Source: CAZBLK01 sp964492715 (GTDB lineage: Bacteria; Bacillota; Clostridia; Lachnospirales; WRBF01). Taken from it: DNA of 64,000 nt. The notes beneath the pieces were generated by a model, which was given only the letters and a program-made list of their open reading frames with translations, did not search any database and had not been told where the DNA came from. Positions 6,871 through 15,858 of the stretch are shown one piece after another; the first letter of the stretch is position 1; every line of letters begins with the position of its first letter. Where the stretch lies: contig CAZBLK010000003.1 in assembly GCA_964492715.1 (NCBI GenBank), positions 77,575 to 141,574 of the forward strand. The letters are read 5' to 3'. A program made the translations under genes and the position numbers.

Positions 6871-8590
6871 TACTCCGCACCTCCCTGTCGTAGTCTATAA
6901 AGTGCTGAACAAACTCGTGCCCTACTTCAACCATACAGCGTTTTGCAAGCTCGAAAAGGCTTGTTTCTTTTAGACTTGCTCTTTTAATTACTTCAGGGTT
7001 TGTCAACACTTTTGCGGCAGAAGAATTTTCCACAAGCTGCCCTTCGGCAAAAACAATTGCCCTTGGTGTGTACTCAAGCATTAGGTGCATGTCGTGTGTT
7101 ATCATAATTACCGTAATTCCCTGTTTATTAAGCGTACGCAAAAACTCCATTATTTCGGTATAATGGTAAAAATCCTGCCCTGCTGTCGGCTCGTCCAAAA
7201 TTATAATTTCAGGGCGTTGCACCAAAACAGAAGCTATAGTAACTCGTTTCTTCTGCCCAAAGCTCAAAGCAGAAATCGGCCAGTTGCGAAATTGGTACAA
7301 CCCACAAACTTTAAGCGTTTCCTCTACCCTACTTTTAACTTCATCTTCCGAAACTTTGCGGCTGCGTAAAGCAAGTGCAACCTCGTCAAAAATCATCGTC
7401 TTACTAATCATTTGGTTAGGGTTTTGCATTACAAAGCCAATGCGGTTTGCCCTCTGCGCAATTGTTTTGTCCTTCAAGTCATTTCCGGACATAAAAATGC
7501 TTCCGCTACTCGGCTTTTCAAAACCGCAAATTAACTTTGAAAGAGTGCTTTTTCCAGCACCATTGCTGCCTACAATTGCAACCATTTCACCTTTATAAAC
7601 TGTAAAGCTTACATTTTTTAGAACTTGCCTTGCGTTGTCGTAAGAAAATGAAATGTTTTTAACTTCTAGCAAAGGCTCTGTACATTGTTCAGGGCTTTTT
7701 GGGGAAGTATCTTTAAGCCAATCCTTCACCTTTTGAATGTCAAAGTCAGAAAGAAGCATAGTTTCAACATACTGAGGAAGCTTGTCTTCTGAAACGGCTA
7801 CACCTCCATATTTAAGAGCCGTTAAGTACAAAGGCTCACGAATTCCATGCTTTTCAAGAAGATTACTGCTTAACAAAACATTCGGTGGAAAGTCAGCTAC
7901 AATTCGCCCCTCGTCCATTAAAATAATTCTATCTACATCACAATGAAGCACATCTTCCAGCCTGTGCTCAATAATAATTATCGTTGCAGCATTTTCCGTA
8001 TCTGCACTTTTGTGTATTTCATCTATTAATTCAATAGCTTGCTTACCAGTTGCAGGGTCAAGGTTTGCCAAAGGCTCATCAAATAAAAGAATTTTTACTT
8101 TATCTACCATAACACCAGCCAAGCTTACCCTTTGCTTTTGCCCGCCAGAAAGCTGGTGAGGCGAGCTTTGCAAATGCTTATCAATGCCAACCAAAGCTGC
8201 TACAGTTTTCGTTTTTGCGTGCATTTCATTGTATGGTACACAGTCGTTTTCAAGGCTGAACGCAATGTCTTCCCCTACAGTTAACGCAATAAATTGCCCA
8301 TCTGTGTCCTGCAAAACAGTGCCCACAACCTTTGAAAGCTCAAAAAGGCTTTTTTTATTTACTTCTTCGCCGTCAACAAAAAGAGTTCCTGTAGAAACCC
8401 CTTGATAACTAAAAGGTATAAGCCCGTTTATGCAGTTTGAAATTGTACTTTTACCGCTTCCCGAAGGTCCTGCAATAAGCACCTTTTCACCTTTATAAAT
8501 AGTTAAATTTATGTCATGAATTGTCGGTTCTGACTGTGCTCTGTACTGAAAGGTAAAATTTTTAAATTCTATTATAGGCTGTTTCTTCAT
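6863..8590 (-). CDS. Energy-coupling factor ATPase, two ABC domains fused (YkoD/EcfA1A2-like)
   Basis: 575 residues with two complete ABC modules. The first has Walker A GPSGSGKST, signature LSGGQKQRVSLAG and Walker B ILLFDEPLANLD; the second, after about residue 300, has GSNGAGKST, LSFGQKKRVTIAS and IIILDEPTAGQD. Both catalytic sites look intact. Fusion of the two ECF ATPases is known in this branch. The gene overlaps ecfT and follows the S component gene by about 100 bp with a hairpin between them. It powers uptake of the vitamin or precursor bound by the S component. Confidence 0.95.
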   Translation of the reverse strand: MKKQPIIEFKNFTFQYRAQSEPTIHDINLTIYKGEKVLIAGPSGSGKSTISNCINGLIPFSYQGVSTGTLFVDGEEVNKKSLFELSKVVGTVLQDTDGQFIALTVGEDIAFSLENDCVPYNEMHAKTKTVAALVGIDKHLQSSPHQLSGGQKQRVSLAGVMVDKVKILLFDEPLANLDPATGKQAIELIDEIHKSADTENAATIIIIEHRLEDVLHCDVDRIILMDEGRIVADFPPNVLLSSNLLEKHGIREPLYLTALKYGGVAVSEDKLPQYVETMLLSDFDIQKVKDWLKDTSPKSPEQCTEPLLEVKNISFSYDNARQVLKNVSFTVYKGEMVAIVGSNGAGKSTLSKLICGFEKPSSGSIFMSGNDLKDKTIAQRANRIGFVMQNPNQMISKTMIFDEVALALRSRKVSEDEVKSRVEETLKVCGLYQFRNWPISALSFGQKKRVTIASVLVQRPEIIILDEPTAGQDFYHYTEIMEFLRTLNKQGITVIMITHDMHLMLEYTPRAIVFAEGQLVENSSAAKVLTNPEVIKRASLKETSLFELAKRCMVEVGHEFVQHFIDYDREVRSSV

Positions 8591-8627
8591 TTCAAATTCC
8601 CTTCAGTTAATGTTCTCTTGACGCTTG

Positions 8628-8656
8628 TAAAGGCTCATATGACTTATGAGCCTTTA
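8628..8656. repeat. Intercistronic hairpin in the ECF operon
   Basis: TAAAGGCTCATA and TATGAGCCTTTA form a perfect 12-bp stem with a 5-nt loop between the S component gene and the ATPase gene. There is no clear U-run on the minus strand, so it may adjust stability or readthrough rather than terminate fully. Confidence 0.6.
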
Positions 8657-8689
8657 ACTAAAATTCTATGTATTATAGTTCATATAAAA

Positions 8690-9241
8690 TTAATTTCCTT
8701 CTTTGCTTAAACTTCCTGACCTTGTGCGAGTTTTACTGTACGCATATGCTAAAACAGTGCCCAAAATTGCAGTAGTTACAATGTTACCTATACCTGCAAC
8801 TAAACCTTGTGTAAAAACTTTGTTTGAAGGCTCTGCGTAAATTAAAATGTCTAGTATAGGCGCAATTAAAAACCAACCAAAAGCATTACCCAAAACATTA
8901 CCCGTGTTAAAAATGAAAATTTCTTTTTTACCAAAGACGCCACTTTCCATGTCCAACTTTAAAGTTGTAATGCCCATTACAGCACCCACTACAGCAGAAG
9001 AAATAATCCAGCTCCACCAAGGGCCATACGACGAAAAATCGTTAAGTGCATGGCCAATAAGACCTATAAGGCTCCCAGTTAACGGGCCAAAAATTGCAGA
9101 AAAAAGAGCCAAAACAGCGTACTGAATGTTTATAGTAGTGTTTGGAATTGGGGTTGGAATTGATGCAAATCTAGCAAGTACAAAAAACAATGCAGCCCCC
9201 ACACCTGTAGCAACAAACGTTTTTATGGAAACTCGTTTCAT
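8690..9241 (-). CDS. ECF transporter S component, UPF0397 family
   Basis: 183 residues from the ATG at 9241, eight bases after AAGGAG. The start VSIKTFVATGVGAALFFVLA, then NIQYAVLALFSAIFGPLTGS, GLIGHALNDF and a C-terminal SGSLSKEGN tail, are characteristic of the UPF0397 S-component family. About six membrane segments are present. S components bind the vitamin and associate with EcfT and the ATPases encoded just downstream. UPF0397 is often labelled riboflavin-type, but no riboswitch precedes it and I cannot assign the substrate. Confidence 0.9.
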   Translation of the reverse strand: MKRVSIKTFVATGVGAALFFVLARFASIPTPIPNTTINIQYAVLALFSAIFGPLTGSLIGLIGHALNDFSSYGPWWSWIISSAVVGAVMGITTLKLDMESGVFGKKEIFIFNTGNVLGNAFGWFLIAPILDILIYAEPSNKVFTQGLVAGIGNIVTTAILGTVLAYAYSKTRTRSGSLSKEGN

Positions 9242-9332
9242 TTTCAACACTCCTTATACTTTAAAGTAATTACAACTTTACTTCTTACAATATAAAATGC
9301 AAATCTAAAGCAGCAAATATTATTGTAAAACA

Positions 9333-9361
9333 ATTATATTTGTACATAAGCTTTTTGTCAA
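9333..9361 (-). promoter_or_regulatory. Promoter of the ECF transporter operon
   Basis: On the minus strand TTGACA (9356-9361) and TATAAT (9333-9338) are separated by exactly 17 bp, a perfect sigma-A consensus. The leader of about 85 nt shows no riboswitch that I recognise. Confidence 0.88.
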
Positions 9362-9458
9362 GTTGTGTAAATTATAAATTGTTTTAAATTCAGTAAAGGT
9401 GAACGAAATAAGTTTATATTCATATTATATATTAAATATAACGAAAGGATAGAGAACA

Positions 9459-9947
9459 ATGTATTTCAATAATCCTCATCGTAGAAGTGCGCCAAACAAT
9501 AGGCATAACAAAAGCCCAAATTCAATAGATACAAAACACCGCAAAACAGACTTTGGCCCAAACCCATTTGTTGTAAACATTGAAAAAGCAACAATGAGCA
9601 ACTGCTATTACAGAACAGCACTATGGACTGGCAAGCACTTACAAGTATCTTTAATGAGCATTAATGTTGGCCAAGATATTGGCTTAGAAATTCACCCATA
9701 TACCGACCAGTTTATTCGTGTCGAAGAAGGCTACGGCTTAGTTGTTATAGGTGACTCAAAAGAAAGAATGGAATTTCAGTCGCCAATTTATGATAATTGT
9801 GCAATAATTATTCCTGCTGGAAAATGGCATAACATAATTAACTTAGGTGAAAAACCGCTAAAGCTTTACTCAATATACGCCCCTCCGCATCACCCTCATG
9901 GAACTATACATGAAACACGAAAAATTGCTGATTTTAAGGAAAATTAA
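9459..9947 (+). CDS. Cupin-domain protein
   Basis: 162 residues. A charged N-terminal segment rich in His, Asn and Arg (HRRSAPNNRHNK) precedes one cupin barrel with motif 1 GLEIHPYTDQFIRVEEGYG and motif 2 IPAGKWHNIINLG, and a final PPHHPHGTIH segment. The barrel motifs could bind a metal through their His and Glu residues; the first motif has lost one of the usual two histidines. Similar proteins are annotated as cupins of unknown role, and the sequence does not reveal a substrate. AAAGGAT precedes the ATG. It is a single gene with its own terminator. Confidence 0.9.
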   Translation: MYFNNPHRRSAPNNRHNKSPNSIDTKHRKTDFGPNPFVVNIEKATMSNCYYRTALWTGKHLQVSLMSINVGQDIGLEIHPYTDQFIRVEEGYGLVVIGDSKERMEFQSPIYDNCAIIIPAGKWHNIINLGEKPLKLYSIYAPPHHPHGTIHETRKIADFKEN

Positions 9948-9966
9948 TTTATAGGAGAAGCAAAAT

Positions 9967-9998
9967 AAAATACCCTGCCACAAGCGGTGGGGTATTTT
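9967..9998. terminator. Terminator after the cupin gene
   Basis: AAAATACCC and GGGTATTTT flank a short CC/GG extension and a 6-nt loop; the T-run is on both strands. Confidence 0.85.
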
Positions 9999-10000
9999 AG

Positions 10001-10048
10001 CAATTCGGTTTTTAATGGACATTGTCTATCGGTCAAAACTGGAATTGC
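10001..10048. repeat. Dispersed palindromic repeat, family 2, copy A
   Basis: CAATTCGGTTTT ... AAAACTGGAATTG is an imperfect inverted repeat with GACATTGTCTAT at its centre. The 48-bp sequence resembles 15698-15745 along its whole length (shared GTTTTTA, GACAT.GTCTAT, AAACT.GAATTG). Confidence 0.6.
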
Positions 10049-10060
10049 TATAAGTAAGCC

Positions 10061-10618
10061 CTAATATTCTGATGAAGCAATTTGTTGAAATAGTCTTTGT
10101 GTTTCAGTTTCAAATTTTTCTTTATAAGGAAAAAGCTTATCAAACTCATCTACTTCATCTTTATTCAAGTGAAAAACAGAGTTTTCAAAAAACATTCCGC
10201 TAATTCCATCTAACGCACCTTCATAAAGTTCTAAAACTTGCAAAGCCTTATGAAATTTCCCTTGTGGTGTCTTTATGCCAAATTTGTCACACGGTACAAA
10301 GCCAAACCTGCTGTAATAGTCTGGGTCGCCATAAATTATAATTGCGTTATAACCTATTTCTTTTGCAACCTTTTTTGAATGGTTTACCAAATAACTTCCA
10401 ATTCCTTTTCCTTGATATTCTGGCAAAACACTCAACGGTCCAAAGGTCATCACTTGATGTTCCTTGCCAATTTCGTCTTTAATTACAGCCTTGCTATACA
10501 TAATGTTTCCAACAATTTTACAGCCATCTACTGCAACAAAATCTAATTCATTTATAAAGCAAGAAGCTGTTCTAAGCTTATGAACAAGCAAGTGTTCGTC
10601 GCAACCCATTACATGCAA
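10061..10618 (-). CDS. GNAT family N-acetyltransferase, probable frameshift at the 5' end
   Basis: The acetyl-CoA-binding loop LPEYQGKGIGSYLVNHSKK and the PDYYSRFGFVP motif identify a GNAT acetyltransferase of the YhbS-like group. The visible start at 10618 (TTG) is too far in: the same frame reads upstream, without a start codon, through YIRLEEENDHRAVEELTREA up to a TGA at 10702. An ATG with an AAAGGA site lies at 10703 but in another frame, and loss of one T would join them. So the gene is either broken by one base, begins at a rare codon, or carries a sequence error. Substrate unknown. Confidence 0.75.
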   Translation of the reverse strand: MHVMGCDEHLLVHKLRTASCFINELDFVAVDGCKIVGNIMYSKAVIKDEIGKEHQVMTFGPLSVLPEYQGKGIGSYLVNHSKKVAKEIGYNAIIIYGDPDYYSRFGFVPCDKFGIKTPQGKFHKALQVLELYEGALDGISGMFFENSVFHLNKDEVDEFDKLFPYKEKFETETQRLFQQIASSEY

Positions 10619-10713
10619 ATTCCAAAATGCTTCTCTCGTTAATTCTTCAACTGCTCTATGATCGTTTTCTTCTTCTAGCCTTATATATAATTCAATAAAT
10701 CATCAATCCTTTT

Positions 10714-10750
10714 AATAGGTTTTCCCATGCTAAGCACAGGAAAACCTATT
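10714..10750. terminator. Hairpin between pdp and the acetyltransferase gene
   Basis: AATAGGTTTTCC and GGAAAACCTATT form a perfect 12-bp stem with a 13-nt loop. It closes the nucleoside operon; the T-run is clearer on the plus strand, so efficiency on the minus strand is uncertain. Confidence 0.6.
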
Positions 10751-10754
10751 TTAA

Positions 10755-12014
10755 CTATTCGCTAATAACTAATGCTTCTAAATAAGTATTGCTTGCTCCT
10801 TCAAAAAGCTTTTCATCGTCAGCAAACAAAACTGCAAGCTCTTGACCTTTTTTAACATTGTCGCCAGTCTTTGCATAAATTTTAATGCCAGCCGCATAAT
10901 CAATTAAGCTTTCTTTTGTAGCACGCCCTGCCCCAAGAATAACAGAAGCTATGCCAATTTTTTCGGTATCCATTTTTGAAATAGTTCCGTCTTTTGAAGC
11001 AATAACCGAACGTGAGTATTTTGCCTTTTGGAATTTTTCTGTATCAAAAACAAAACTTGGGTCGCCGCCTTGTGCTTCCACCATTTCTGCAAACTTCTTT
11101 TTCGCTTCGCCGTTTTCAATTTTTTGCAAGGCTAAAATTCTGCATTCTTCTATACTCCCTTTGCCTGCAAGGTGAAGCATTTTAGATGCAAGTAGCAAGC
11201 AATCCTCTTTTAAGTCGTCTGGGCCGCCGCCTGATAACACATCAATTGCTTCAATTACTTCAAGGCTGTTTCCAATTGCACAACCAAGAGGAACGTCCAT
11301 GTCTGAAATTACAGCGTCGCATTTTCTGCCAGCTGCAATTCCAATGTCTATCATTGTTTCAGCAAGCTGCCTTGCAAGCTCATCTGTTTTCATGAAAGCA
11401 CCAGAGCCTTTTTTAACGTCCAAAACAATTGCATCAGAACCGCTTGCAAGCTTTTTGCTCATAATACTAGCAGCAATTAACGGAATGTTGTCAACTGTTC
11501 CAGTTACGTCACGAAGTGCATAAAGCTTTTTATCAGCTGGTGCAAGGTTTCCGCTTTGCCCAATTACAGCAATGCCAGTTTTGTTAACTATAGAAAAAAA
11601 GTCGTCCATGCCAAACTCTGTTTTAAGCCCAGGGAAAGATTCTAGCTTGTCAACCGTTCCGCCAGTGTGCCCAAGCCCCCTCCCAGACATTTTTGCAACT
11701 TTAACTCCGCAAGCTGCAACAATTGGTGTAATGACAAGCGTCGTCTTGTCACCTACCCCACCAGTTGAATGCTTGTCAACTTTAATGCCTTCAATAGGCG
11801 ACAAGTCAACCATATCGCCCGAATGTGCCATTGCTATAGTTAAATCTGCAATTTCCCTTTTGTCCATGCCATTAAAATAAATAGACATCAAAAGTGCAGA
11901 TGTTTGATAGTCAGGAATAGACCCGTCTGTTACGCCATTTACAAAAAACTTAATCTCCTCTGTAGTAAGCTTTTCGCCATTTCTTTTTTTAACAATGATA
12001 TCGTACATTCGCAT
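10755..12014 (-). CDS. pdp: Pyrimidine-nucleoside phosphorylase
   Basis: 419 residues, near full family length. It phosphorolyses uridine and thymidine (and deoxy forms) to base and (deoxy)ribose-1-phosphate. The signature KHSTGGVGDKTTLVITPIVA near residue 80 carries the phosphate and base-binding residues, and RALRDVTGTV-type sequence (YALRDVTGTVDNIPLI) follows. AGGAG lies 11 bases before the ATG at 12014. It directly follows the nucleoside permease genes, which fits use of imported nucleosides. Confusion with thymidine phosphorylase DeoA is possible because the families are close; Firmicute homologues are usually Pdp. Confidence 0.94.
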   Translation of the reverse strand: MRMYDIIVKKRNGEKLTTEEIKFFVNGVTDGSIPDYQTSALLMSIYFNGMDKREIADLTIAMAHSGDMVDLSPIEGIKVDKHSTGGVGDKTTLVITPIVAACGVKVAKMSGRGLGHTGGTVDKLESFPGLKTEFGMDDFFSIVNKTGIAVIGQSGNLAPADKKLYALRDVTGTVDNIPLIAASIMSKKLASGSDAIVLDVKKGSGAFMKTDELARQLAETMIDIGIAAGRKCDAVISDMDVPLGCAIGNSLEVIEAIDVLSGGGPDDLKEDCLLLASKMLHLAGKGSIEECRILALQKIENGEAKKKFAEMVEAQGGDPSFVFDTEKFQKAKYSRSVIASKDGTISKMDTEKIGIASVILGAGRATKESLIDYAAGIKIYAKTGDNVKKGQELAVLFADDEKLFEGASNTYLEALVISE

Positions 12015-12017
12015 AGC

Positions 12018-12980
12018 TTATCTCGCTCCTTTGTCGTATGGTACACCTGCTGCTTTTGGCGCTTGTGAATTTTTTGAAGAAAATGCAAGCACGACAAGCG
12101 TTGCCACATATGGTACAATTTTGTAGGCATAGTCAGGTATACCTAGGCTAACCAAAAACGGAACAGACACGTATGTTGAAGAAATAGTTTTTGCAAGCCC
12201 AAAAAACAAAGCTGCAATAAAAATTCTAGCTGGCTTCCATTGGCCAAAAATTAAAACAGCCAAAGCTAAAAAGCCGTAACCAGCAACATCAGCGTTAAAG
12301 TTAATTGATGTAGGCACAACAAAAATAAGCCCACCCATTCCAGCAAAAGCACCGGAAATTATAACGCCTGTGTAACGTGTAACGGCAACATTAATGCCTA
12401 CAGAGTCTGCTGCCTGTGGGTTTTCACCGCATGAACGCAGGCGCAACCCAAAACGAGTTTTATATAAAACAATTGAGCTTACAATAAGCAAAGCTATGCC
12501 TATATAAGTTGTAATATATGTGTTTTGGAAAAGCAGTGGCCCAATTATCGGTATTCCACCAAGAACAGGCACGCTTTGGATACGGAAAACATTTGTAAAC
12601 TGAACTTGCTGAACAGTTTGTATCATACGTGCTGTAAAAATTGCAAATGCAGGTGCAAACATGTTAAGTGCTGTACCAGAAATAACTTGGTCTGCGTTCA
12701 TATTAATTGCGGCATAAGCATGAAGTAATGAAAAAGCTGCCCCTGTAGCCGCTGCAATTAACAAAGCAATAATCATTAAAAGCTGTGGGGAAATAACCAC
12801 ACCAGCAAGCTGAATTCTGCTTATGAAAAGAATACTAGTGAAAGCACCCATTATCATAATACCTTCAAGAGCAATGTTAACAACACCGCTTCGTTCACTA
12901 AACATACCTCCAAGTGCTACGACTAAAAGCGGAATCGAAAAAAACATAGTCTGTTGAAACAAAAAGAAAAGTGTACTCAT
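12018..12980 (-). CDS. nupQ: Nucleoside ABC transporter permease (NupQ-like)
   Basis: 320 residues, eight or more hydrophobic segments, type-2 branched-chain/sugar permease family. Motifs typical of the Bmp-associated permease are GGMFSERSGVVNIALEGIM and SCGENPQAADSVGINV (coupling region facing the ATPase). It is one of two permeases of the transporter encoded with the Bmp lipoprotein and the double ABC ATPase. It begins one base after nupP and ends 3 bp before pdp. Specificity for nucleosides is inferred from the surrounding deo/cdd/pdp genes and the known B. subtilis NupNOPQ system. Confidence 0.9.
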   Translation of the reverse strand: MSTLFFLFQQTMFFSIPLLVVALGGMFSERSGVVNIALEGIMIMGAFTSILFISRIQLAGVVISPQLLMIIALLIAAATGAAFSLLHAYAAINMNADQVISGTALNMFAPAFAIFTARMIQTVQQVQFTNVFRIQSVPVLGGIPIIGPLLFQNTYITTYIGIALLIVSSIVLYKTRFGLRLRSCGENPQAADSVGINVAVTRYTGVIISGAFAGMGGLIFVVPTSINFNADVAGYGFLALAVLIFGQWKPARIFIAALFFGLAKTISSTYVSVPFLVSLGIPDYAYKIVPYVATLVVLAFSSKNSQAPKAAGVPYDKGAR

Positions 12981-12981
12981 G

Positions 12982-14139
12982 CTAACTCCCCTCCTTGCCT
13001 TTTTTTGCGTCTTTTGTGCTTTGCGGAGCGTTTATGTTGTCTACGTTTTTGTCGGTAAGCCTTGACATACGACGGCGTTCAACAAACTTTTTAACAATAA
13101 GAGCAAAGGCACTGAAATAAACTATTGCTGAAACTATAATATTTATAATTTCAGGTGTAAAGTTGTAAAGCTGCATGTAAAAGCCGCCTTGTGTAAGGTA
13201 TGAGATGAAAACCCCTGAAAACAAAATGCCAATTGGGTTTGATAAGCCTAAAAGCGCAACAGGTATTCCAAGGAAACCTTCGTTAGGAAGTATGTCAATA
13301 ACTTCAATGTGCTTGCCAGAACCAGCCAAAAGAAGAAGACCGCCACCAAGACCAGCCAATGCACCAGCAATTACCATAGACGTAGCAATGCTTCGCTTTT
13401 CGTTTATACCAGCGTATTTACTTGCGTGGCGGTTAAAACCACACGCTCGAAGCTCAAAGCCAAAAACTGTCTTGTACAAAACAAAATATACTATAATAAC
13501 AACAGCAATTGCAATAAAAATACCAGCGTTTACACTTGAGCCAGCAAAAATTTCGTTAAGACCAAGCTTTGGAATAGTTGAACTTTTGGGAAGAAGCTTT
13601 GATTGGTTTTTTAACGTATCAAAAATGGTTTTGTCAAACTTTGTAAGCATGTTAACAAGGTATAACCCTATGTAGTTCATCATAATAGTAGAAATAACCT
13701 CATTAACATTTAAAAATGCTTTTAATAAACCAGGAATTAACGCCCATAAAGCACCACCAACCATTGCTGCAAAAAGTGCAACAACCCAGTGAACACTTCC
13801 AAAATATGTTGCTTTAATTCCAACAACCACAGCACAATAAGCCCCAACATAAAACTGCCCCGAAGCACCAATGTTGAAAAGCCCAGTTTTAAAAGCAAAA
13901 CCAACGGAAAGACCTGTTAAAATAATCGGCGTAGCAAAATAAAGCGTGTCACCAAGCCCTTTAGCACCGCCAGCAAAACCGCCCGAAAGTATTGTAACAA
14001 AGCCGTTTACAGCTTGTTGAGAATTGCTAATAAACAAAATGATAAACCCAAAAAGAAGCCCAATAACAATTGCAATCAAAGACGAAGAAAAGCTAAGAAA
14101 CGAATCAGATTGCACGAAGTTTTTAAACCACGCCTTCAT
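12982..14139 (-). CDS. nupP: Nucleoside ABC transporter permease (NupP-like)
   Basis: 385 residues with a run of membrane helices and the family's coupling motif ELRACGFNRHASKYAGIN near residue 235, followed by a charged C-terminal tail (FVERRRMSRLTDKNVDN). It pairs with nupQ to form the membrane channel of the nucleoside importer. The ATG at 14139 follows AAAGGAGGG and overlaps the end of nupO by 17 bp, indicating translational coupling. No sign of damage. Confidence 0.9.
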   Translation of the reverse strand: MKAWFKNFVQSDSFLSFSSSLIAIVIGLLFGFIILFISNSQQAVNGFVTILSGGFAGGAKGLGDTLYFATPIILTGLSVGFAFKTGLFNIGASGQFYVGAYCAVVVGIKATYFGSVHWVVALFAAMVGGALWALIPGLLKAFLNVNEVISTIMMNYIGLYLVNMLTKFDKTIFDTLKNQSKLLPKSSTIPKLGLNEIFAGSSVNAGIFIAIAVVIIVYFVLYKTVFGFELRACGFNRHASKYAGINEKRSIATSMVIAGALAGLGGGLLLLAGSGKHIEVIDILPNEGFLGIPVALLGLSNPIGILFSGVFISYLTQGGFYMQLYNFTPEIINIIVSAIVYFSAFALIVKKFVERRRMSRLTDKNVDNINAPQSTKDAKKGKEGS

Positions 14140-15673
14140 TTAAAGCCCTCCTTTTTGAGCCTGCCATGTAAAGCCCAAGCTCCTCAACTGTTACATTTTT
14201 AGGGTCAAACTCGCCTACAAGCTCGCCCTCAGAAATTACTAAAATTCTGTCACTCACGTTCATTACCTCATCAAGCTCTAACGAAACTAAAAGCACAGCT
14301 TTGTTTGCGTCCCTTTGTGCCACAAGCTGTTGGTGTATATATTCAATTGCACCAACGTCCAAACCTCTTGTTGGCTGAACAGCAATTAAAAGATTTGGGT
14401 TTTTGTCAATTTCCCGAGCAATAATTGCCTTTTGTTGGTTGCCGCCCGACATACTTCTAGCAGAAGTTTTAGGCCCTTGCGAGCAGCGAATATCAAATTT
14501 CTTAATTAAAGTTTTTGCATGGTTTGATATATTTTCAAAGTTAAGCACACCGAATTTTGAAAATTTATCTGTAAAGTAAGTTTGGAGTGCAATGTTTTCA
14601 CCCAAAGGATAGTCCAAAACAAGCCCATGCCTATGCCTGTCCTCTGGAATGTGCGACATGCCAGAAAGCGAGCGCTGTCTAATAGTTGAGCTTGTAATGT
14701 CGTTACCATCAAGAACAATTTTTCCGCTGTCTGCATTTGCCAGCCCTGTAATAGCATAAACAAGTTCACTTTGCCCGTTACCTTCAATGCCTGCAATGCA
14801 AACTATTTCACCTTTGCGAACGTTAAACGAAACATTGTCAACAACGTTTTTACCAGTTCGCTTAGACTTAACGCAAAGTTTTTCAACAGTTAAAACATTT
14901 TCTTTAGGTGCTGCTTCCTTCTTTTTTACTGCAAAGCTAACGTTACGCCCAACCATCATTTTGGAAAGTTCCTCTTTTGAAGCATTAGAAACGTCAACTG
15001 TGCCGATATACGCACCTTTTCTTAAAACAGTGCATCTGTTTGCAACCTTTTTAATTTCGTCAAGCTTATGTGTAATGAAAATAATTGACTTACCCTCGTC
15101 TGACAGCCCTTGCATAATCTTCATAAGCTCGTCTATTTCGTGCGGTGTTAACACCGCAGTAGGCTCGTCAAAGATAAGAATTTCATTTTCACGATAAAGC
15201 ATTTTTAAAATTTCTACACGCTGCTGCATACCAACTGTGATGTCAGAAATTACGGCGTCTGGGTCAATGCTAAGCTTATATTTTTCAGAAATTTCTACAA
15301 CACGCTTACGTGCAGTTTGCATTTCCAAAAAGCCGCCATTAACAGTTTCTACACCCAAAATAATGTTTTCAAGCACAGTAAAATTTTCAACAAGCTTAAA
15401 ATGCTGGTGCACCATGCCGATACCAAGCTTGTTTGCGTGCTTAGGGCCTGTAATTTTTACGGAAACGCCGTCTTTTTTAATTTCGCCTGCTTCTGGCTGA
15501 TAAAGACCAAAAAGAACACTCATAAGAGTAGACTTACCTGCACCGTTTTCGCCCAAAAGAGCATGAATCTCGCCTTTTTTAAGCTGGAGGGTTATGTTGT
15601 CATTTGCAATAATGCCAGGGAATTTTTTTGTTATGTTAAGCATTTCAATAACATAACTTTCGCTCATACTCAT
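14123..15673 (-). CDS. nupO: Nucleoside ABC transporter ATPase, two ABC domains (NupO-like)
   Basis: 516 residues with tandem ABC modules. Module 1: Walker A GENGAGKST, signature VGMQQRVEILK, Walker B ILIFDEPTAVLTP. Module 2: degenerate Walker A GIEGNGQSEL, signature MSGGNQQKAIIAR and a modified Walker B LLIAVQPTRGLDVGA. The weakened second site is normal for this sugar/nucleoside importer class. The start is ATG at 15673, 11 bases after AGGAGG; an earlier in-frame GTG at 15685 overlaps that site. It energises the NupP/NupQ channel fed by the Bmp lipoprotein. Confidence 0.93.
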   Translation of the reverse strand: MSMSESYVIEMLNITKKFPGIIANDNITLQLKKGEIHALLGENGAGKSTLMSVLFGLYQPEAGEIKKDGVSVKITGPKHANKLGIGMVHQHFKLVENFTVLENIILGVETVNGGFLEMQTARKRVVEISEKYKLSIDPDAVISDITVGMQQRVEILKMLYRENEILIFDEPTAVLTPHEIDELMKIMQGLSDEGKSIIFITHKLDEIKKVANRCTVLRKGAYIGTVDVSNASKEELSKMMVGRNVSFAVKKKEAAPKENVLTVEKLCVKSKRTGKNVVDNVSFNVRKGEIVCIAGIEGNGQSELVYAITGLANADSGKIVLDGNDITSSTIRQRSLSGMSHIPEDRHRHGLVLDYPLGENIALQTYFTDKFSKFGVLNFENISNHAKTLIKKFDIRCSQGPKTSARSMSGGNQQKAIIAREIDKNPNLLIAVQPTRGLDVGAIEYIHQQLVAQRDANKAVLLVSLELDEVMNVSDRILVISEGELVGEFDPKNVTVEELGLYMAGSKRRALNEGVV

Positions 15674-15697
15674 ATGTTTGGACACCTCCTACTTATA

Positions 15698-15745
15698 CCA
15701 ATCCAGTTTTTAGTAGACATAGTCTATTTGTATAAACTTGAATTG
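15698..15745. repeat. Dispersed palindromic repeat, family 2, copy B
   Basis: CAATCCAGTTTTTA ... TATAAACTTGAATTG, centred on GACATAGTCTAT, is an imperfect inverted repeat similar along its length to 10001-10048. It lies in the nupO leader just upstream of its ribosome site. Confidence 0.55.
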
Positions 15746-15778
15746 TTATGTTTTGCTTTTTTATTTGCTTTTATTTAG

Positions 15779-15809
15779 AAAAGTCCCAAGCAAAACGCAA
15801 GGGACTTTA
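15779..15809. terminator. Terminator-like hairpin after the Bmp lipoprotein gene
   Basis: AAAAGTCCC and GGGACTTTT form a 9-bp stem (GGGACTTTTCT on the minus strand). It may lower expression of the downstream ABC genes relative to the binding protein, as is common for such operons. Confidence 0.7.
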
Positions 15810-15858
15810 TCATAATTTTAATACAGTAGATAATACATCTTAAAAATTAAAGTGCATA

